NCBI GenBank assembly: GCA_015231775.1
Contig: JADGAY010000020.1
Coordinates: 1-35,017, forward strand
Source: Magnetococcales bacterium
Lineage (GTDB): Bacteria; Pseudomonadota; Magnetococcia; Magnetococcales; Magnetaquicoccaceae
Direction of reading: 5' to 3'
DNA: 35,017 nt
Shown here piece after piece: positions 1 through 8,985 of this stretch. Under the pieces are notes generated by a model. It saw only the letters and a list, made by a program, of their open reading frames with translations, searched no databases and was not told the origin of the DNA. Position 1 is the stretch's first letter; every line of letters starts with the position of its first letter. The position numbers and the translations under genes are program-made.

Positions 1-100
1 CACAATTGACCCTGTTGCGCGACACACCCCGCACCACCCCCGCCAGCGCAACCACAGCATCAGCCATTTTGCGCTGATCCTGGATGTGCGGCTTTGACAT
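1..100 (-). CDS. Start of an unidentified gene, cut by the window edge
   Basis: On the minus strand an ATG at 100-98 opens a frame that stays open to the window edge and gives 33 residues, beginning MSKPHIQDQRKMADAVVALA. The start lies two bases after the TAG (105-103) that ends a decayed TPR reading frame, so the two may once have been translationally coupled. The ribosome-binding site is weak: GGCGGA lies about 11 bases upstream. I do not recognise the product, and 33 residues are too few to exclude a chance frame. Confidence 0.35.
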   Translation of the reverse strand, partial: MSKPHIQDQRKMADAVVALAGVVRGVSRNRVNC

Positions 101-102
101 GT

Positions 103-192
103 CTATTTTGTCCGCCCATCCGCATCATTCTGTTGACTTATAATAAAAGTTTCGTTTAGCATGGCCGCTGTGACCTTTTCAGCAAAGCGTTC
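103..192 (-). pseudogene. Decayed TPR unit downstream of the TPR gene
   Basis: Read on the minus strand, this stretch encodes ERFAEKVTAAMLNETFIIS followed by QQNDADGRTK and a TAG stop. It resembles the units of the neighbouring TPR protein (IAEKVAKAMLNKAVVLGERDD). It is in a different frame from that gene, has no start codon of its own, and lies beyond that gene's TAA at 244-242. I read it as a relic of a further repeat unit or of a sister TPR gene that decayed by frameshift. The resemblance over about 20 residues is direct; the history is inference. Confidence 0.5.
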
Positions 193-241
193 CCACCCAG
201 CGCGAGATTACAGCAATGTTTGGTTAGCGGCTGGCTTTAAT

Positions 242-991
242 TTAGTTCAAGCGTAAATGGAGAAGATCCATAATATAGATTTTGACCTCATGAGCCCTGG
301 CCACCCATTCGGCAAGCTCGGCCTCAGGATGATCCTGGTATCGCGTAATCACCTGGTCACAAAGCGCCAGTCCCGCCTTGGGTTGATCCTGTAGTAATAA
401 AATAACTGCTTTATAGAGCATAGCCATGGCGACCTTTTCGACAAGCACGGTCTCCGAACGATCCTGGTATCGCGCAATCACTTGGTCACAGAATGCCGTC
501 GCCGCTTCATGTTCATCTCGACGTTTTAAATGAATGGCTTTCTTTAACTTGGAATTGACCACCTGTTCAGCAAGCCCGACGTCTGGGTGATCCTGGTAAC
601 GGGCAATCACCTGATCATAGAGCTCCATCTCCTCCTCGGATTCATTCCTCTGACCTAAAACAACAGCCTTGTTGAACATGGCCTGAGCGACTTTTTCGGC
701 AATCCCGGCCTCCGGGCGTTCCTGGTAGCGCTCTAGCAACGCATCATAAAGCGCCAGTGCTCCCTCGGGGTCATCCCGTTCGCCTAATACAACAGCCTTG
801 TTGAGCATGGCCTTGGCGACCTTTTCGGCAATCCCGGCCTCCGGGCGTTCCTGGTAGCGCTCCATCAACGCATCATAAAGCGCCAGTGCTCCCTCGGGGT
901 CATCCCGTTCCCCTAAAACAACAGCCTTGTTCAACATGGCCTTGGCGACCTGTTCGGCAATTCCATCCGCCCAATTGAACAATAGCATCAT
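242..991 (-). CDS. TPR-repeat protein built from 43-residue units
   Basis: The protein has about 249 residues and is almost entirely tandem 43-residue TPR-like units at roughly 10-52, 53-95, 96-138, 139-181 and 182-224, with a partial sixth unit. A typical unit reads IAEKVAKAMLNKAVVLGERD, then a second helix ending YDALxERYQERPEA. TPR helices form protein-binding superhelices, so a scaffold role is likely, but the partner is unknown. No signal peptide or membrane segment is seen. The first two units differ at only about 8 of 129 bases, which suggests a recent duplication. ATG codons at 991-989 and 988-986 are alternative starts; GGAT about 8 bases upstream is a weak ribosome site. The N-terminus enters the repeats after nine residues, so the gene may be 5'-truncated. 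Confidence 0.75.
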   Translation of the reverse strand: MMLLFNWADGIAEQVAKAMLNKAVVLGERDDPEGALALYDALMERYQERPEAGIAEKVAKAMLNKAVVLGERDDPEGALALYDALLERYQERPEAGIAEKVAQAMFNKAVVLGQRNESEEEMELYDQVIARYQDHPDVGLAEQVVNSKLKKAIHLKRRDEHEAATAFCDQVIARYQDRSETVLVEKVAMAMLYKAVILLLQDQPKAGLALCDQVITRYQDHPEAELAEWVARAHEVKIYIMDLLHLRLN

Positions 992-1152
992 CAATGAATA
1001 TCCAAAAGCATTTTTTGGATGCCAGGCTCATGGATCCGTGGCGAAGAATCCGTGATGCGTTGTGACTGGCGGCGATGCAACCAAACGTGCGCCTGACTGT
1101 GTGCGCAAGGGGGTGGTTCGCTGACGCTACGAAGGGGGAATCGGCGAGGAAC

Positions 1153-1228
1153 TGGCGCGCCCGGCAGGGGTCGAACCTGCAACCACCGGCTTAGAAGGCC
1201 GATGCTCTATCCATTGAGCTACGGGCGC
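1153..1228 (-). tRNA. tRNA-Arg (anticodon TCT)
   Basis: The minus strand folds as a complete cloverleaf. The acceptor stem is GCGCCCG paired with CGGGCGC, the D arm contains AGCTCAATGGATAGAGC, and the anticodon stem TCGGC/GCCGG encloses loop CTTCTAA with anticodon TCT. The T arm is GCAGG-TTCGACC-CCTGC. The discriminator base is G and the 3' CCA is encoded. Length is 76 nt. It reads AGA codons. Confidence 0.96.
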
Positions 1229-1391
1229 GAGGAGGGCGCGGGACCGCGCCAATTTGACCAGGATGGGGGAGAGATCCCCGTCTCAAACCGTGCCGATCGT
1301 CCAGGACGGGACACGATCAAACCTGCATGAAGGGGGGAGAACCCCCTCACCACCCGAGGAGATCCCTTGCGGGCGTTCCACGGTTAAAAAA

Positions 1392-1468
1392 TGGTCGGGG
1401 CGAGAGGATTCGAACCTCCGGCCCTCGGCACCCAAAGCCGATGCGCTACCAGACTGCGCCACACCCCG
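1392..1468 (-). tRNA. tRNA-Pro (anticodon TGG)
   Basis: The minus strand forms a full cloverleaf of 77 nt. The acceptor stem is CGGGGTG paired with CGCCCCG. The D arm contains GGCGCAGTCTGGTAGCGC, the anticodon loop is TTTGGGT with anticodon TGG, and the T arm is CCGGAGG-TTCGAAT-CCTCT. Discriminator A is followed by an encoded CCA. It lies 163 bases upstream of tRNA-Arg on the same strand, so co-transcription is possible. GC-rich hairpins near 1331-1348 lie between the two. Confidence 0.96.
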
Positions 1469-1475
1469 ACTGACC

Positions 1476-1595
1476 TGACCAAACCGAGGAAATTCCCGGC
1501 CAGCCAAGCTTACTCCCGATTGGGCATTTCATCACTGACCAAACCGAGGAAAATCCCCGCCGGCCAGGTAAACTCCCGCGTGGGCGTTTCACCCA
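1476..1595. repeat. Two degenerate 60-bp tandem repeats upstream of tRNA-Pro
   Basis: Two direct units, 1476-1535 and 1536-1595, both begin TGACCAAACCGAGGAAA and share CTCCCG and TGGGC blocks further in. I count about 13 mismatches in 60 positions, roughly 78% identity. They end seven bases before the 5' end of tRNA-Pro, so on the minus strand they occupy its promoter region. Whether they carry promoters or are a neutral duplication cannot be told by eye. Confidence 0.6.
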
Positions 1596-1965
1596 CGCTT
1601 CCGAATGGGGGAAAGGCCCCTCCCATCCTCATCGGTCATTCCACGCCAAGAGATGACCCTTGTGGGAACTGCCGTTCCACCCTTCCACACGCGTTCGAAA
1701 GGAGGGAAAAAAACGCCTTCCAGGACCGTGGATCTCCCTTGCCGGGGGTCCGACGGTAAACAGCAGAAAATCGTAACCCAAAACCGCCTCCCTGGGCAAT
1801 GGCCCAAGCATGAAAAATATGCGCTCTTTTTCTCGGAACAGGGCACGGAACGATGGAAATCCGACAATTTTGGAGCTATGATGACCGATTGCGGCGGCTT
1901 GAGTTGAAAACGAGCCGCGCTCGGCGACTCGCGGCACTCGAAGCGGAATGATTGAAACGGCATTC
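1596..1965. other. Intergenic region upstream of hemA, nothing recognised
   Basis: These 370 bases contain small open frames on both strands but none with a ribosome site, a recognisable domain or a plausible start. Short G-run/C-run hairpins occur near 1607-1622. The hemA promoter should lie here, but I could not assign -35 and -10 boxes with confidence. Confidence 0.4.
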
Positions 1966-3231
1966 ATGAAGATCGTCATCGTTGGCTTGAGCCACAAAAC
2001 CGCGCCCGTGGCCGTTCGGGAACGCCTCGCATTCTCCAACGAGGAGCTGCCCGGCTGTCTGGCCGAGTTGCGCGCCATGCCCGGTCTGCACGAGGTGGCC
2101 CTGCTCTCCACCTGCAACCGCGTGGAGATCTATGCCGCGGGTATGCAACCCGACAAAATCGCCGCCTCGATCCGTGCCTGGCTGGCCCAAAGCCGCGCTC
2201 TGGAGGCCGACCAGCTCGAGGCCCATCTCTATCAGCTCGATGACCGGGACGCGGTTCGACACGGCTTTCGGGTCGCCGCCAGCCTCGACTCCCTGGTGGT
2301 CGGCGAGGCCCAGATCCTCGGCCAGATGAAACAGGCCTATCAACTCGCCAACGAAAACACCACCTCCGGCCCGATCCTCGAAAAGTTCTTCCAGCACGCC
2401 TTTCACGCCGCCAAACAGGTGCGCAACGAAACCGGCATCGCCCGCAATCCGGTCTCCATCGCCTCGGCGGCGGTGTCGCTGGCGCGCCGCATCTTCGGGG
2501 AACTCAAGGGGTGTCGTTGTCTGCTGATCGGGGCCGGGGAGATGTGCGAACTGGCCGCGCGCCATCTGGTGACCGATGGGGTGTCGATCCTGGTCGCCAA
2601 CCGCACCCTCTCCCGCGCCGTGGCGTTGGCCGATGCCTTCGGCGGCGAGGCCTTCGTCCTCGCGGAGCTGGAAGCCCATCTCGACCGCGCCGACATCATC
2701 CTCTCCTCGACCGGGGCCAGCGGACACGTGGTCACCGCGCCGATGATCAAGGCCGCCTTGAAAAAACGGCGACAAAAACCGCAATTCCTCATCGACATCG
2801 CCGTGCCTCGCGATCTGGATCCGGCCATCGGCGATTTGGACAACGCCTATCTGTACGACATTGATGATCTGACCCGGATCGTTGAAAATAACCTCAAGGA
2901 CCGCGGACGGGAGATGACCGCCGCCGAGGTGATCGTCGAGCAACGCTGCCTGGAGTTCATGCGTTGGCTCGAAACCCTGGATCTGGCGCCGGTTCTGACC
3001 TCGTTGCGCGAGAAACTCGAAGGGATCCGCGATCAGGAGGTGGCCCGCACCCTGGCCACCTGGCCGAACATCTCTCCCGACGAGCAAAAGAAAGTCGAAC
3101 AGCTCGGTCGGCTGCTGGTCAACAAAATCCTGCACGCGCCGTTGAGTCGCCTGCGGCATCTGGCCGCCGAACCGGATGGGGATCTCTACGTGGACGCGGC
3201 GCGTCAGTTGTTTCAATTGGATCGGACGTGA
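1966..3231 (+). CDS. hemA: Glutamyl-tRNA reductase HemA
   Basis: HemA reduces glutamyl-tRNA(Glu) to glutamate-1-semialdehyde with NADPH, the first step of the C5 route to tetrapyrroles. The 421-residue protein opens [19 protein letters not shown], and the catalytic cysteine of [11 protein letters not shown] falls at residue 50, where it lies in the E. coli enzyme. That agreement is the reason for choosing the ATG at 1966 over an in-frame ATG at 1948. [15 protein letters not shown], the nucleotide-binding block [17 protein letters not shown] and a C-terminal dimerisation helix region follow. It heads a tight cluster with prfA four bases downstream and hemL, the next enzyme of the pathway, further on. 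Confidence 0.96.
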   Translation: MKIVIVGLSHKTAPVAVRERLAFSNEELPGCLAELRAMPGLHEVALLSTCNRVEIYAAGMQPDKIAASIRAWLAQSRALEADQLEAHLYQLDDRDAVRHGFRVAASLDSLVVGEAQILGQMKQAYQLANENTTSGPILEKFFQHAFHAAKQVRNETGIARNPVSIASAAVSLARRIFGELKGCRCLLIGAGEMCELAARHLVTDGVSILVANRTLSRAVALADAFGGEAFVLAELEAHLDRADIILSSTGASGHVVTAPMIKAALKKRRQKPQFLIDIAVPRDLDPAIGDLDNAYLYDIDDLTRIVENNLKDRGREMTAAEVIVEQRCLEFMRWLETLDLAPVLTSLREKLEGIRDQEVARTLATWPNISPDEQKKVEQLGRLLVNKILHAPLSRLRHLAAEPDGDLYVDAARQLFQLDRT

Positions 3232-3235
3232 TGGG

Positions 3236-4327
3236 ATGAGCGATTCGTTGTTGCGGAAATTCGATACCTTGCGGCGTCGCCATGCCGAGTTGAGCGCCTT
3301 GCTGGGACAGCCCGCCACCCGCGAGAACACCAGTGAATTCGCGCGCCTGAGCAAGGAGTACTCGGATCTCGACCCCCTGGTGGAGGCCTGGCTTGATTAT
3401 GTGAAACTCGAGGCCGAAATCCGCGATACCGAGGCCATGCTGGAGGATCCGGAGAGCGATCCGGAGATGAAACGGCTGGTGCGCGAGGAGGTGGATCGGC
3501 TCAAAACCCGGCTGGAAGAGAAAATCCCGGAATTGCGGCTCCTGCTGATCCCCAAGGATCCCCACGAGGGTCGCAACGTGATCCTGGAGATCCGCGCCGG
3601 CACGGGTGGCGAGGAGGCGGCGTTGTTCGCCGGCGACCTGCTGCGCATGTACGGTCGCTTCGCCGAACAGAACCGTTGGCGCCTGGAACCCCTCTCCAGC
3701 AGCCCCACGCCGTTGGGCGGCTTCAAGGAGGTGATCGTCATGATCTCCGGCAAGGGGGCCTGGTCGGCCTTCAAGTTCGAATCCGGGGTGCATCGGGTGC
3801 AGCGTGTCCCGGTCACCGAGGCGGGTGGACGCATTCACACCTCGGCCTGCACCGTGGCGGTGCTTCCCGAGGCGGACGAGGTGGAGGTGGTCATCAACGA
3901 ACGGGACGATCTGCGCATCGACGTGTTCCGCTCCTCCGGACCCGGCGGACAGAGCGTCAACACCACCGATTCGGCGGTGCGCATCACCCATCTGCCCACC
4001 GGCATCACCGTCACCTGTCAGGACGAGAAATCCCAGCACAAGAACAAAGCCCAGGCATTGAAAGTGCTCAAGGCCCGGCTTTTCGACATGGAACAGCGTG
4101 CCGTCGATGACGAGCGTTCCCGCGACCGACGGGATCAGGTCGGCTCCGGAGACCGTTCCGAACGGATCCGCACCTATAATTTTCCGCAGAATCGCATCAC
4201 CGATCACCGGATCAATCTGACATTGCACAAGCTCGACAGTATGATGCAAGGGGAGTTGCGCGAGATGGTCACCACCCTGATCGCGCATCATCAGGCAGAA
4301 CAGTTGGCACGCATGGCCGAGGAGTGA
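3236..4327 (+). CDS. prfA: Peptide chain release factor 1
   Basis: RF1 reads UAA and UAG stop codons and triggers peptide release on the ribosome. The 363-residue product has the PVT codon-recognition motif at 192-194 (RF1 type, not the SPF of RF2) and the catalytic GGQ at 237-239 in [18 protein letters not shown]. The N-terminal coiled coil spans about 1-100. The start at 3236 ([10 protein letters not shown]) matches the family length; a longer in-frame start at 3176 would lie inside hemA. The gap to hemA is four bases, so translation is probably coupled. The prmC (hemK) gene that often follows prfA is absent here; a small exported-protein gene takes its place. Confidence 0.97.
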   Translation: MSDSLLRKFDTLRRRHAELSALLGQPATRENTSEFARLSKEYSDLDPLVEAWLDYVKLEAEIRDTEAMLEDPESDPEMKRLVREEVDRLKTRLEEKIPELRLLLIPKDPHEGRNVILEIRAGTGGEEAALFAGDLLRMYGRFAEQNRWRLEPLSSSPTPLGGFKEVIVMISGKGAWSAFKFESGVHRVQRVPVTEAGGRIHTSACTVAVLPEADEVEVVINERDDLRIDVFRSSGPGGQSVNTTDSAVRITHLPTGITVTCQDEKSQHKNKAQALKVLKARLFDMEQRAVDDERSRDRRDQVGSGDRSERIRTYNFPQNRITDHRINLTLHKLDSMMQGELREMVTTLIAHHQAEQLARMAEE

Positions 4328-4334
4328 CCCAACC

Positions 4335-4823
4335 ATGATACGCTCCACCGCGATTCGAATCGGCTTGGCCTGGTTGCTCGGCATCGGAACGTGGTTGACG
4401 AGCGACACGGTTTTGGCCAAAAGTTTCCGTCAGTCGGCCTACATCGCCAATGCCTACTTCTCGGATCGCATGGTGCAGAAGGGGGAAACCATGCAGCCCA
4501 TGTCGGTGGTCAAGACCCTGCGCGCCAACACCAACGGCATGGCCGGCTATTTCGTGCTCGATCTGGTTCTGACCGTGCGCGGGGAGCACCATTTCAAGGT
4601 GGATGTTCTGGATCAGGATGGCAAGGTGGTCACCCGGCTCGATTACCCCCCGGTCAAAGCCGCCAAGGAGGATCATCTGCCCATGTACACCGCTGCTGGC
4701 GCCATTACCGGCAAGTTCACCCCAGGGTTGTGGTTCTTCAAGGTGTATGATCAACTCGACCGGAACAAGTGGGAACATCTCGGCACCTTCGGGGTGTTGG
4801 TCGCCCCACCGGCGGGTGAGTAG
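4335..4823 (+). CDS. Small exported protein of unknown function
   Basis: The 162-residue product has a clear Sec signal peptide: positive start MIRSTAIR, hydrophobic [13 protein letters not shown], and a likely cleavage after VLA near residue 28. The mature part ([20 protein letters not shown] onward) looks like a single beta-rich domain, with alternating strands such as [12 protein letters not shown] and [15 protein letters not shown] and a C-terminal [20 protein letters not shown]. It contains no cysteine and no recognised catalytic motif. It starts seven bases after prfA and lies 61 bases before hemL, so it is probably co-transcribed with haem genes. A periplasmic role is inferred from the signal peptide only. 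Confidence 0.8.
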   Translation: MIRSTAIRIGLAWLLGIGTWLTSDTVLAKSFRQSAYIANAYFSDRMVQKGETMQPMSVVKTLRANTNGMAGYFVLDLVLTVRGEHHFKVDVLDQDGKVVTRLDYPPVKAAKEDHLPMYTAAGAITGKFTPGLWFFKVYDQLDRNKWEHLGTFGVLVAPPAGE

Positions 4824-4884
4824 ACAAAACCGCGTCGCACTTCAAAAATTCACGCGGAATGGCATTCAACAACGGGAGACAATC

Positions 4885-6174
4885 ATGTCGCGTTCCGAAG
4901 AGCTGTTTCTCAAGGCAAAAACCGTGATTCCCGGCGGGGTCAACAGCCCGGTGCGCGCCTTCAAGTCGGTGGGCGGAACCCCGCCCTTCATCCGCTCCGG
5001 CCAGGGGGCTCGCATCATCGACGCGGATGGCAAGAGCTACATCGATTATGTGGGCTCCTGGGGTCCGCTGATCGTCGGCCATGCCCACCCCCACGTGGTG
5101 GATGCGATCCAACGCGCGGCGGAGAGCGGCTGTTCGTTCGGCGCCCCCACGGAGGGGGAAATCACCCTCGCCGAGCGCATCATCGAGCGGTTTCCCGGCA
5201 TGGAGATGGTACGCCTGGTCAACTCCGGCACCGAGGCGGTGATGAGCGCCATCCGTCTGGCCCGCGCCGCCACCGGACGGGACGTGCTGGTCAAGTTCGA
5301 GGGGTGCTATCACGGCCATGCCGATGGTCTGCTGGTGGCGGCGGGATCGGGTCTGGCCACCTTCGGCGTGCCCACCTCGCCGGGCATCACCCGCGCCGCG
5401 GCCCGTGACACGCTGGTCCTCCCCTTCAACGATCTGGCGGCGGTGGAGGCGTTGTGGGCCGAACGCGGGAGCGAAATCGCGGCGGTGATCGTCGAGCCGG
5501 TGGCCGGCAACATGGGATGCGTGTTGCCGGTGCCCGGTTTTCTCGAGGGTCTGCGCCGCGTCTGTGATGCGCATGGTTCGTTGTTGATCTTCGATGAGGT
5601 GATGACCGGGTTGCGGGTGGATCGGGGCGGGGCCCAGACCCTCTACAACATCCGTCCGGATCTGACCACGCTGGGCAAGATCATCGGCGGGGGTCTGCCG
5701 GTCGGCGCCTACGGCGGTCCGGCTCAATGGATGGAGATGATCGCGCCGGCGGGCCCGGTCTATCAGGCCGGTACCTTGTCCGGCAATCCGCTGGCTGTTG
5801 CCGCCGGTCTGGCCACCCTCGATCTGCTCGACGCGCCCGGCGCCTATGCCACCCTTGCGGCCAAGACCCGCTATCTGGTCAAGGGGTTGGACCAGGTGAT
5901 GTGCGCCAACAACATTCCCTGCCTGATCAACCATGTGGGATCGATGTTCGGTCTGTTCTTCACCAGCGCCCAGACGGTCGCCAACTTCACCGATGTCTCC
6001 AACGGTGACATCAAGCGGTTCAACCGTTGGTTCCACGGCATGTTGCAAGAGGGGATCTATCTGGCGCCGAGTGCCTTCGAGGCAGGATTCGTGTCGTTGG
6101 CCCATGATGAAGCGGCGTTGGATCTGACCTTGACCATGGCCGAGCGGGTGGCCGGTCAGTTGCGCGAGGCGTGA
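4885..6174 (+). CDS. hemL: Glutamate-1-semialdehyde 2,1-aminomutase HemL
   Basis: HemL is a PLP enzyme that moves the amino group of glutamate-1-semialdehyde to give 5-aminolevulinate, directly following HemA in the pathway. The 429-residue protein starts [20 protein letters not shown], has [19 protein letters not shown] and the FDEVMTG aspartate of class III aminotransferases. The PLP lysine is K265 in TLGKIIGGG, the same number as in E. coli. GGGAG at 4874-4878, six bases before the ATG, fixes the start. Its clustering with hemA suggests coordinated synthesis of the pathway. Confidence 0.97.
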   Translation: MSRSEELFLKAKTVIPGGVNSPVRAFKSVGGTPPFIRSGQGARIIDADGKSYIDYVGSWGPLIVGHAHPHVVDAIQRAAESGCSFGAPTEGEITLAERIIERFPGMEMVRLVNSGTEAVMSAIRLARAATGRDVLVKFEGCYHGHADGLLVAAGSGLATFGVPTSPGITRAAARDTLVLPFNDLAAVEALWAERGSEIAAVIVEPVAGNMGCVLPVPGFLEGLRRVCDAHGSLLIFDEVMTGLRVDRGGAQTLYNIRPDLTTLGKIIGGGLPVGAYGGPAQWMEMIAPAGPVYQAGTLSGNPLAVAAGLATLDLLDAPGAYATLAAKTRYLVKGLDQVMCANNIPCLINHVGSMFGLFFTSAQTVANFTDVSNGDIKRFNRWFHGMLQEGIYLAPSAFEAGFVSLAHDEAALDLTLTMAERVAGQLREA

Positions 6175-6195
6175 CGGAACAGGTGGACGTGGGGT

Positions 6196-6218
6196 CCGGG
6201 GGCGATCATCGCCCCCGG
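6196..6218. repeat. Solitary perfect palindrome related to the repeat-island ends
   Basis: An 11-base arm CCGGGGGCGAT (6196-6206) and its exact complement (6208-6218) flank a single C. The terminal hairpin of repeat copy D at 34614-34636 has the same design: arms CCGGGGGGGAT around a single T. The one differing stem position is compensated on the other arm. Both are preceded by GGT. It sits between the convergent hemL and kinase genes and could stop transcription in both directions, although it has no clear T-tract and no second hairpin. Confidence 0.6.
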
Positions 6219-6278
6219 TGGCGGTCTGAAGGTGAACATCCGGGCGTGTGCCGGAAACCTTGCGGTCCCGACTCCCTT

Positions 6279-8957
6279 TCACCCCCCACCCGACTCATCC
6301 ACCACCTTCTCCAAGCCGATAACCCGAACCAGCCGCTGCAATATCCCGCGGGCCTCCAGGAAATCCAGGCGGTCCAGGCACGCCCCCAACTCCTGAATCA
6401 GATTCGAACAGTCGTACTCCGACGCCTCCAACATCGGCCTTAAACGGTCGAACAGAATGCAGGCATCGAAATCCTGTTGAATCAGCATCGGATTGAGTTG
6501 ACGCAGCAACGCCCCAACCGCCTGGGCATCGAATCCATGCGCCTCCTCTGTCACGCCCACCTCATGGTTCTCCCAGGCGCGCACCTCGGCCACCAGGTGC
6601 TCCAGGGCCCGTTCCAGATCGTCCAACAACGATGACCTCGCCGTGCTGACGGCCCCGGCGCGCAAAGCCATCTCCAGAGCCCGCGCCGATTCGAATACCC
6701 GATTGGCGGAGAGATTCCCAGCCATGCCTTTCAACGAATGGACCAAACGCATGGCCCTGGTTTCATCTTCCGGATCGCCGCTCTCCAGCCACGACCGCAA
6801 CCGCGGCACCGACTCCTCCTGACCGCGAACGAACTCCTTCAACAGAATGCGCGCCAACTGCTGGTTGTGATTGACCCGATCCAGAAGCTCCTCGATCTCG
6901 ATGCAGGTCAATCCTTCGAAGCTTGGACCGCCCCGCGTTTCCACCATCACCTCGGGTACGCGGACGCGCTGAGCCCGAGGCGCGATCCAGCGGGTCAGTT
7001 GCACGAAGAGTTGCCCGGAGTCGATGGGTTTGGTGATGTGTTCGTTCATGCCCGCATTCAGGCTCTCCAGGCGATCCTCATGCATGGCATGGGCACTCAT
7101 GGCCAGAACGGGCAACTCCCGCCAACGGGCATCGGCTCGCAACGCCCGGGTGGCCGACAGACCATCCATGATCGGCATCTGGATATCCATCAGCACCAGA
7201 TCAAAGGAGCCCTGTTCCAGCTTGTCGAGAGCCATCTGGCCATTGTCGGCGCTCTCCACGATCACACCCACGCCGGTGAGCATGGCCTCGGCCACCTGGC
7301 GATTGATCGGTTGATCCTCCACAAGCAGCACCCGTGCCCCACCCAGATGATTCACCAGGGTTTCGCGACTCAACGGCGTGCGTCGTTGCGCGGTGCAGGC
7401 GCGAGTTGACGACGCTTCACCGGTGGGTTGACCGATCTCCAGCAGCACGATGAAATGAAAGGTGCTGCCGCGGCCTGGGGCGCTGCGCACCCAGATTTCA
7501 CCTTCCATCATCTCCACCAGACGTTTGCAGATCGCCAATCCCAGACCCGTACCCCCGAAGCGGCGTGTGGTGCTCTCATCGGCCTGGGTGAAGGGGGCGA
7601 ACAGGGTGGCCTGTTTTTCCAGCGGGATGCCGATCCCCTCATCCATCACCCGGAATTGAATCCGCTCCTTGCCCGCAGTCCGACCGAGCGCCTCGACGCT
7701 CACCGTGATGCGACCGCGTGGGGTGAATTTGACCGCGTTGCCCACCAGGTTGAACAGCACCTGTTGCAGCCGCAGCGGATCACCGATCAGCCATTCGATC
7801 TTGCGGGGAGGGGTGATGATATCCAGGCGCAGATCCTTGTCCGCGATGTTGGGTGCGAACAGATCCGCCACATCGGCCAGGAGATCGGGCAGGCGAAAGG
7901 GGATCCTTTCCAGGGTCAGGGCCCCCTGTTCGATCTTGGAGAAATCCAGGATATCGTTGATCAGCCGGAGCAGGGTAAGCGACGAGGCCTGGGCCTTGAA
8001 CAGATACTCACGGGTGGTTGGCGAGATGGCGACGTTCAGGGCCAGCTCGATCATGCCGAGCACGCCATTCATCGGCGTGCGGATTTCGTGGCTCATGTTG
8101 GCCAGAAAGGCGCTTTTGGAGCGGTTGGCGGTCTCCGCCTCCTGGCGTGCCTGTTTCAGCTCCAGGGAGACGATGAGGATACTGATCAAAAGCCCGATCA
8201 ATACGCACAGGTAGCTGATCTGTTTCAGGAAATGTCCAAGGTCAAACATTGGGTCGTACAGGTGTCCGGAAGAGGCCATGAACATGGTCTCGCCCCAGAA
8301 ATTGACCAGCAGCGCCAGCACCAGCCAGTGTTCGAAGATGTTTTCCCGCCAGTTTCCCCTTTTCAGAAACCCGATCAGGGCGATCAGGAACAAGAGGGCT
8401 GGAATCCACTCTTGCGGTCTTGGCAAAATCCATTCCGGATAGATGGCCCGCGGCAGGGGCATGAGGATGAAAAACAGCAGGTTGGCCAGGGTGAACAGCC
8501 CCATGCCCCAGAAGACCCAATGGGGATTCAACCGTGATTGTTGCGCGCGTGTGTCATGACGGGTGAAAAACCAGCTCAACACCAGGAAAAAGGCGAGGAA
8601 GAAGCGTGACGAAAACCAGCTCCAGGGGAGGAGCGTGGCGTAATCCGACGGCATGGCACGGATGAAGAGCGTTGACGTGACGATGACGTGATACAGATCC
8701 AGAAACGCGGTACCCAGGAATCCCGCGCCAATCAGCAGATAGAGATCCTCTTTTTCGGTATGGTGGCGCATCAGGGCGAGCACGCCGACCATGAAGGCAA
8801 GCGTGGTGGCCACGGTTTCGAGCAGGGTATGCAGGTGAGTCGAGCTGGTCCAGGTGGACTGGCGCACGAGCAAAAGGCCGATTACCAACACCAGGGAGAC
8901 GATTCCGTATTGACGGCCACGCCTCGGTGCTCGGTTCGAGGATGCGGTGGTGGTCAT
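6279..8957 (-). CDS. Hybrid sensor histidine kinase with MASE3, receiver and Hpt domains
   Basis: The 892-residue protein starts MTTTASSNRA at 8957. About eight hydrophobic segments between residues 17 and 263 resemble the membrane sensor domain MASE3 (GFLGTAFLDLYHVIV). The kinase core follows: H290 in NMSHEIRTPMNG, N box FNLVGNAVKF near 407, and G boxes DEGIGI and GGTGLGLAI. A receiver domain has phosphoacceptor D591 in LVLMDIQMPIMDG. An Hpt domain has H740 in LVHSLKGMAGN. This makes a complete internal phosphorelay at the inner membrane. No DNA-binding regulator lies nearby, so the output is elsewhere. The upstream PAP2 gene ends 28 bases before this start, so the two are probably co-transcribed. 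Longer in-frame starts would overlap that gene. Confidence 0.93.
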   Translation of the reverse strand: MTTTASSNRAPRRGRQYGIVSLVLVIGLLLVRQSTWTSSTHLHTLLETVATTLAFMVGVLALMRHHTEKEDLYLLIGAGFLGTAFLDLYHVIVTSTLFIRAMPSDYATLLPWSWFSSRFFLAFFLVLSWFFTRHDTRAQQSRLNPHWVFWGMGLFTLANLLFFILMPLPRAIYPEWILPRPQEWIPALLFLIALIGFLKRGNWRENIFEHWLVLALLVNFWGETMFMASSGHLYDPMFDLGHFLKQISYLCVLIGLLISILIVSLELKQARQEAETANRSKSAFLANMSHEIRTPMNGVLGMIELALNVAISPTTREYLFKAQASSLTLLRLINDILDFSKIEQGALTLERIPFRLPDLLADVADLFAPNIADKDLRLDIITPPRKIEWLIGDPLRLQQVLFNLVGNAVKFTPRGRITVSVEALGRTAGKERIQFRVMDEGIGIPLEKQATLFAPFTQADESTTRRFGGTGLGLAICKRLVEMMEGEIWVRSAPGRGSTFHFIVLLEIGQPTGEASSTRACTAQRRTPLSRETLVNHLGGARVLLVEDQPINRQVAEAMLTGVGVIVESADNGQMALDKLEQGSFDLVLMDIQMPIMDGLSATRALRADARWRELPVLAMSAHAMHEDRLESLNAGMNEHITKPIDSGQLFVQLTRWIAPRAQRVRVPEVMVETRGGPSFEGLTCIEIEELLDRVNHNQQLARILLKEFVRGQEESVPRLRSWLESGDPEDETRAMRLVHSLKGMAGNLSANRVFESARALEMALRAGAVSTARSSLLDDLERALEHLVAEVRAWENHEVGVTEEAHGFDAQAVGALLRQLNPMLIQQDFDACILFDRLRPMLEASEYDCSNLIQELGACLDRLDFLEARGILQRLVRVIGLEKVVDESGGG

Positions 8958-8985
8958 GCGCCCGACAGTGTTGGAGATAGGGTTG

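Noticed and set aside
991-1182. 63-codon minus-strand frame between tRNA-Arg and the TPR gene
   Set aside because: It starts inside the tRNA-Arg gene and has no ribosome site. The hairpin ATCCAAAA/TTTTGGAT at 1000-1020 lies within it.
4738-6282. 514-codon minus-strand frame opposite hemL
   Set aside because: It is the antisense shadow of hemL, with repetitive His/Arg/Gly/Gln composition and no family resemblance. The same applies to 1876-3354 opposite hemA and 7428-8537 opposite the kinase.
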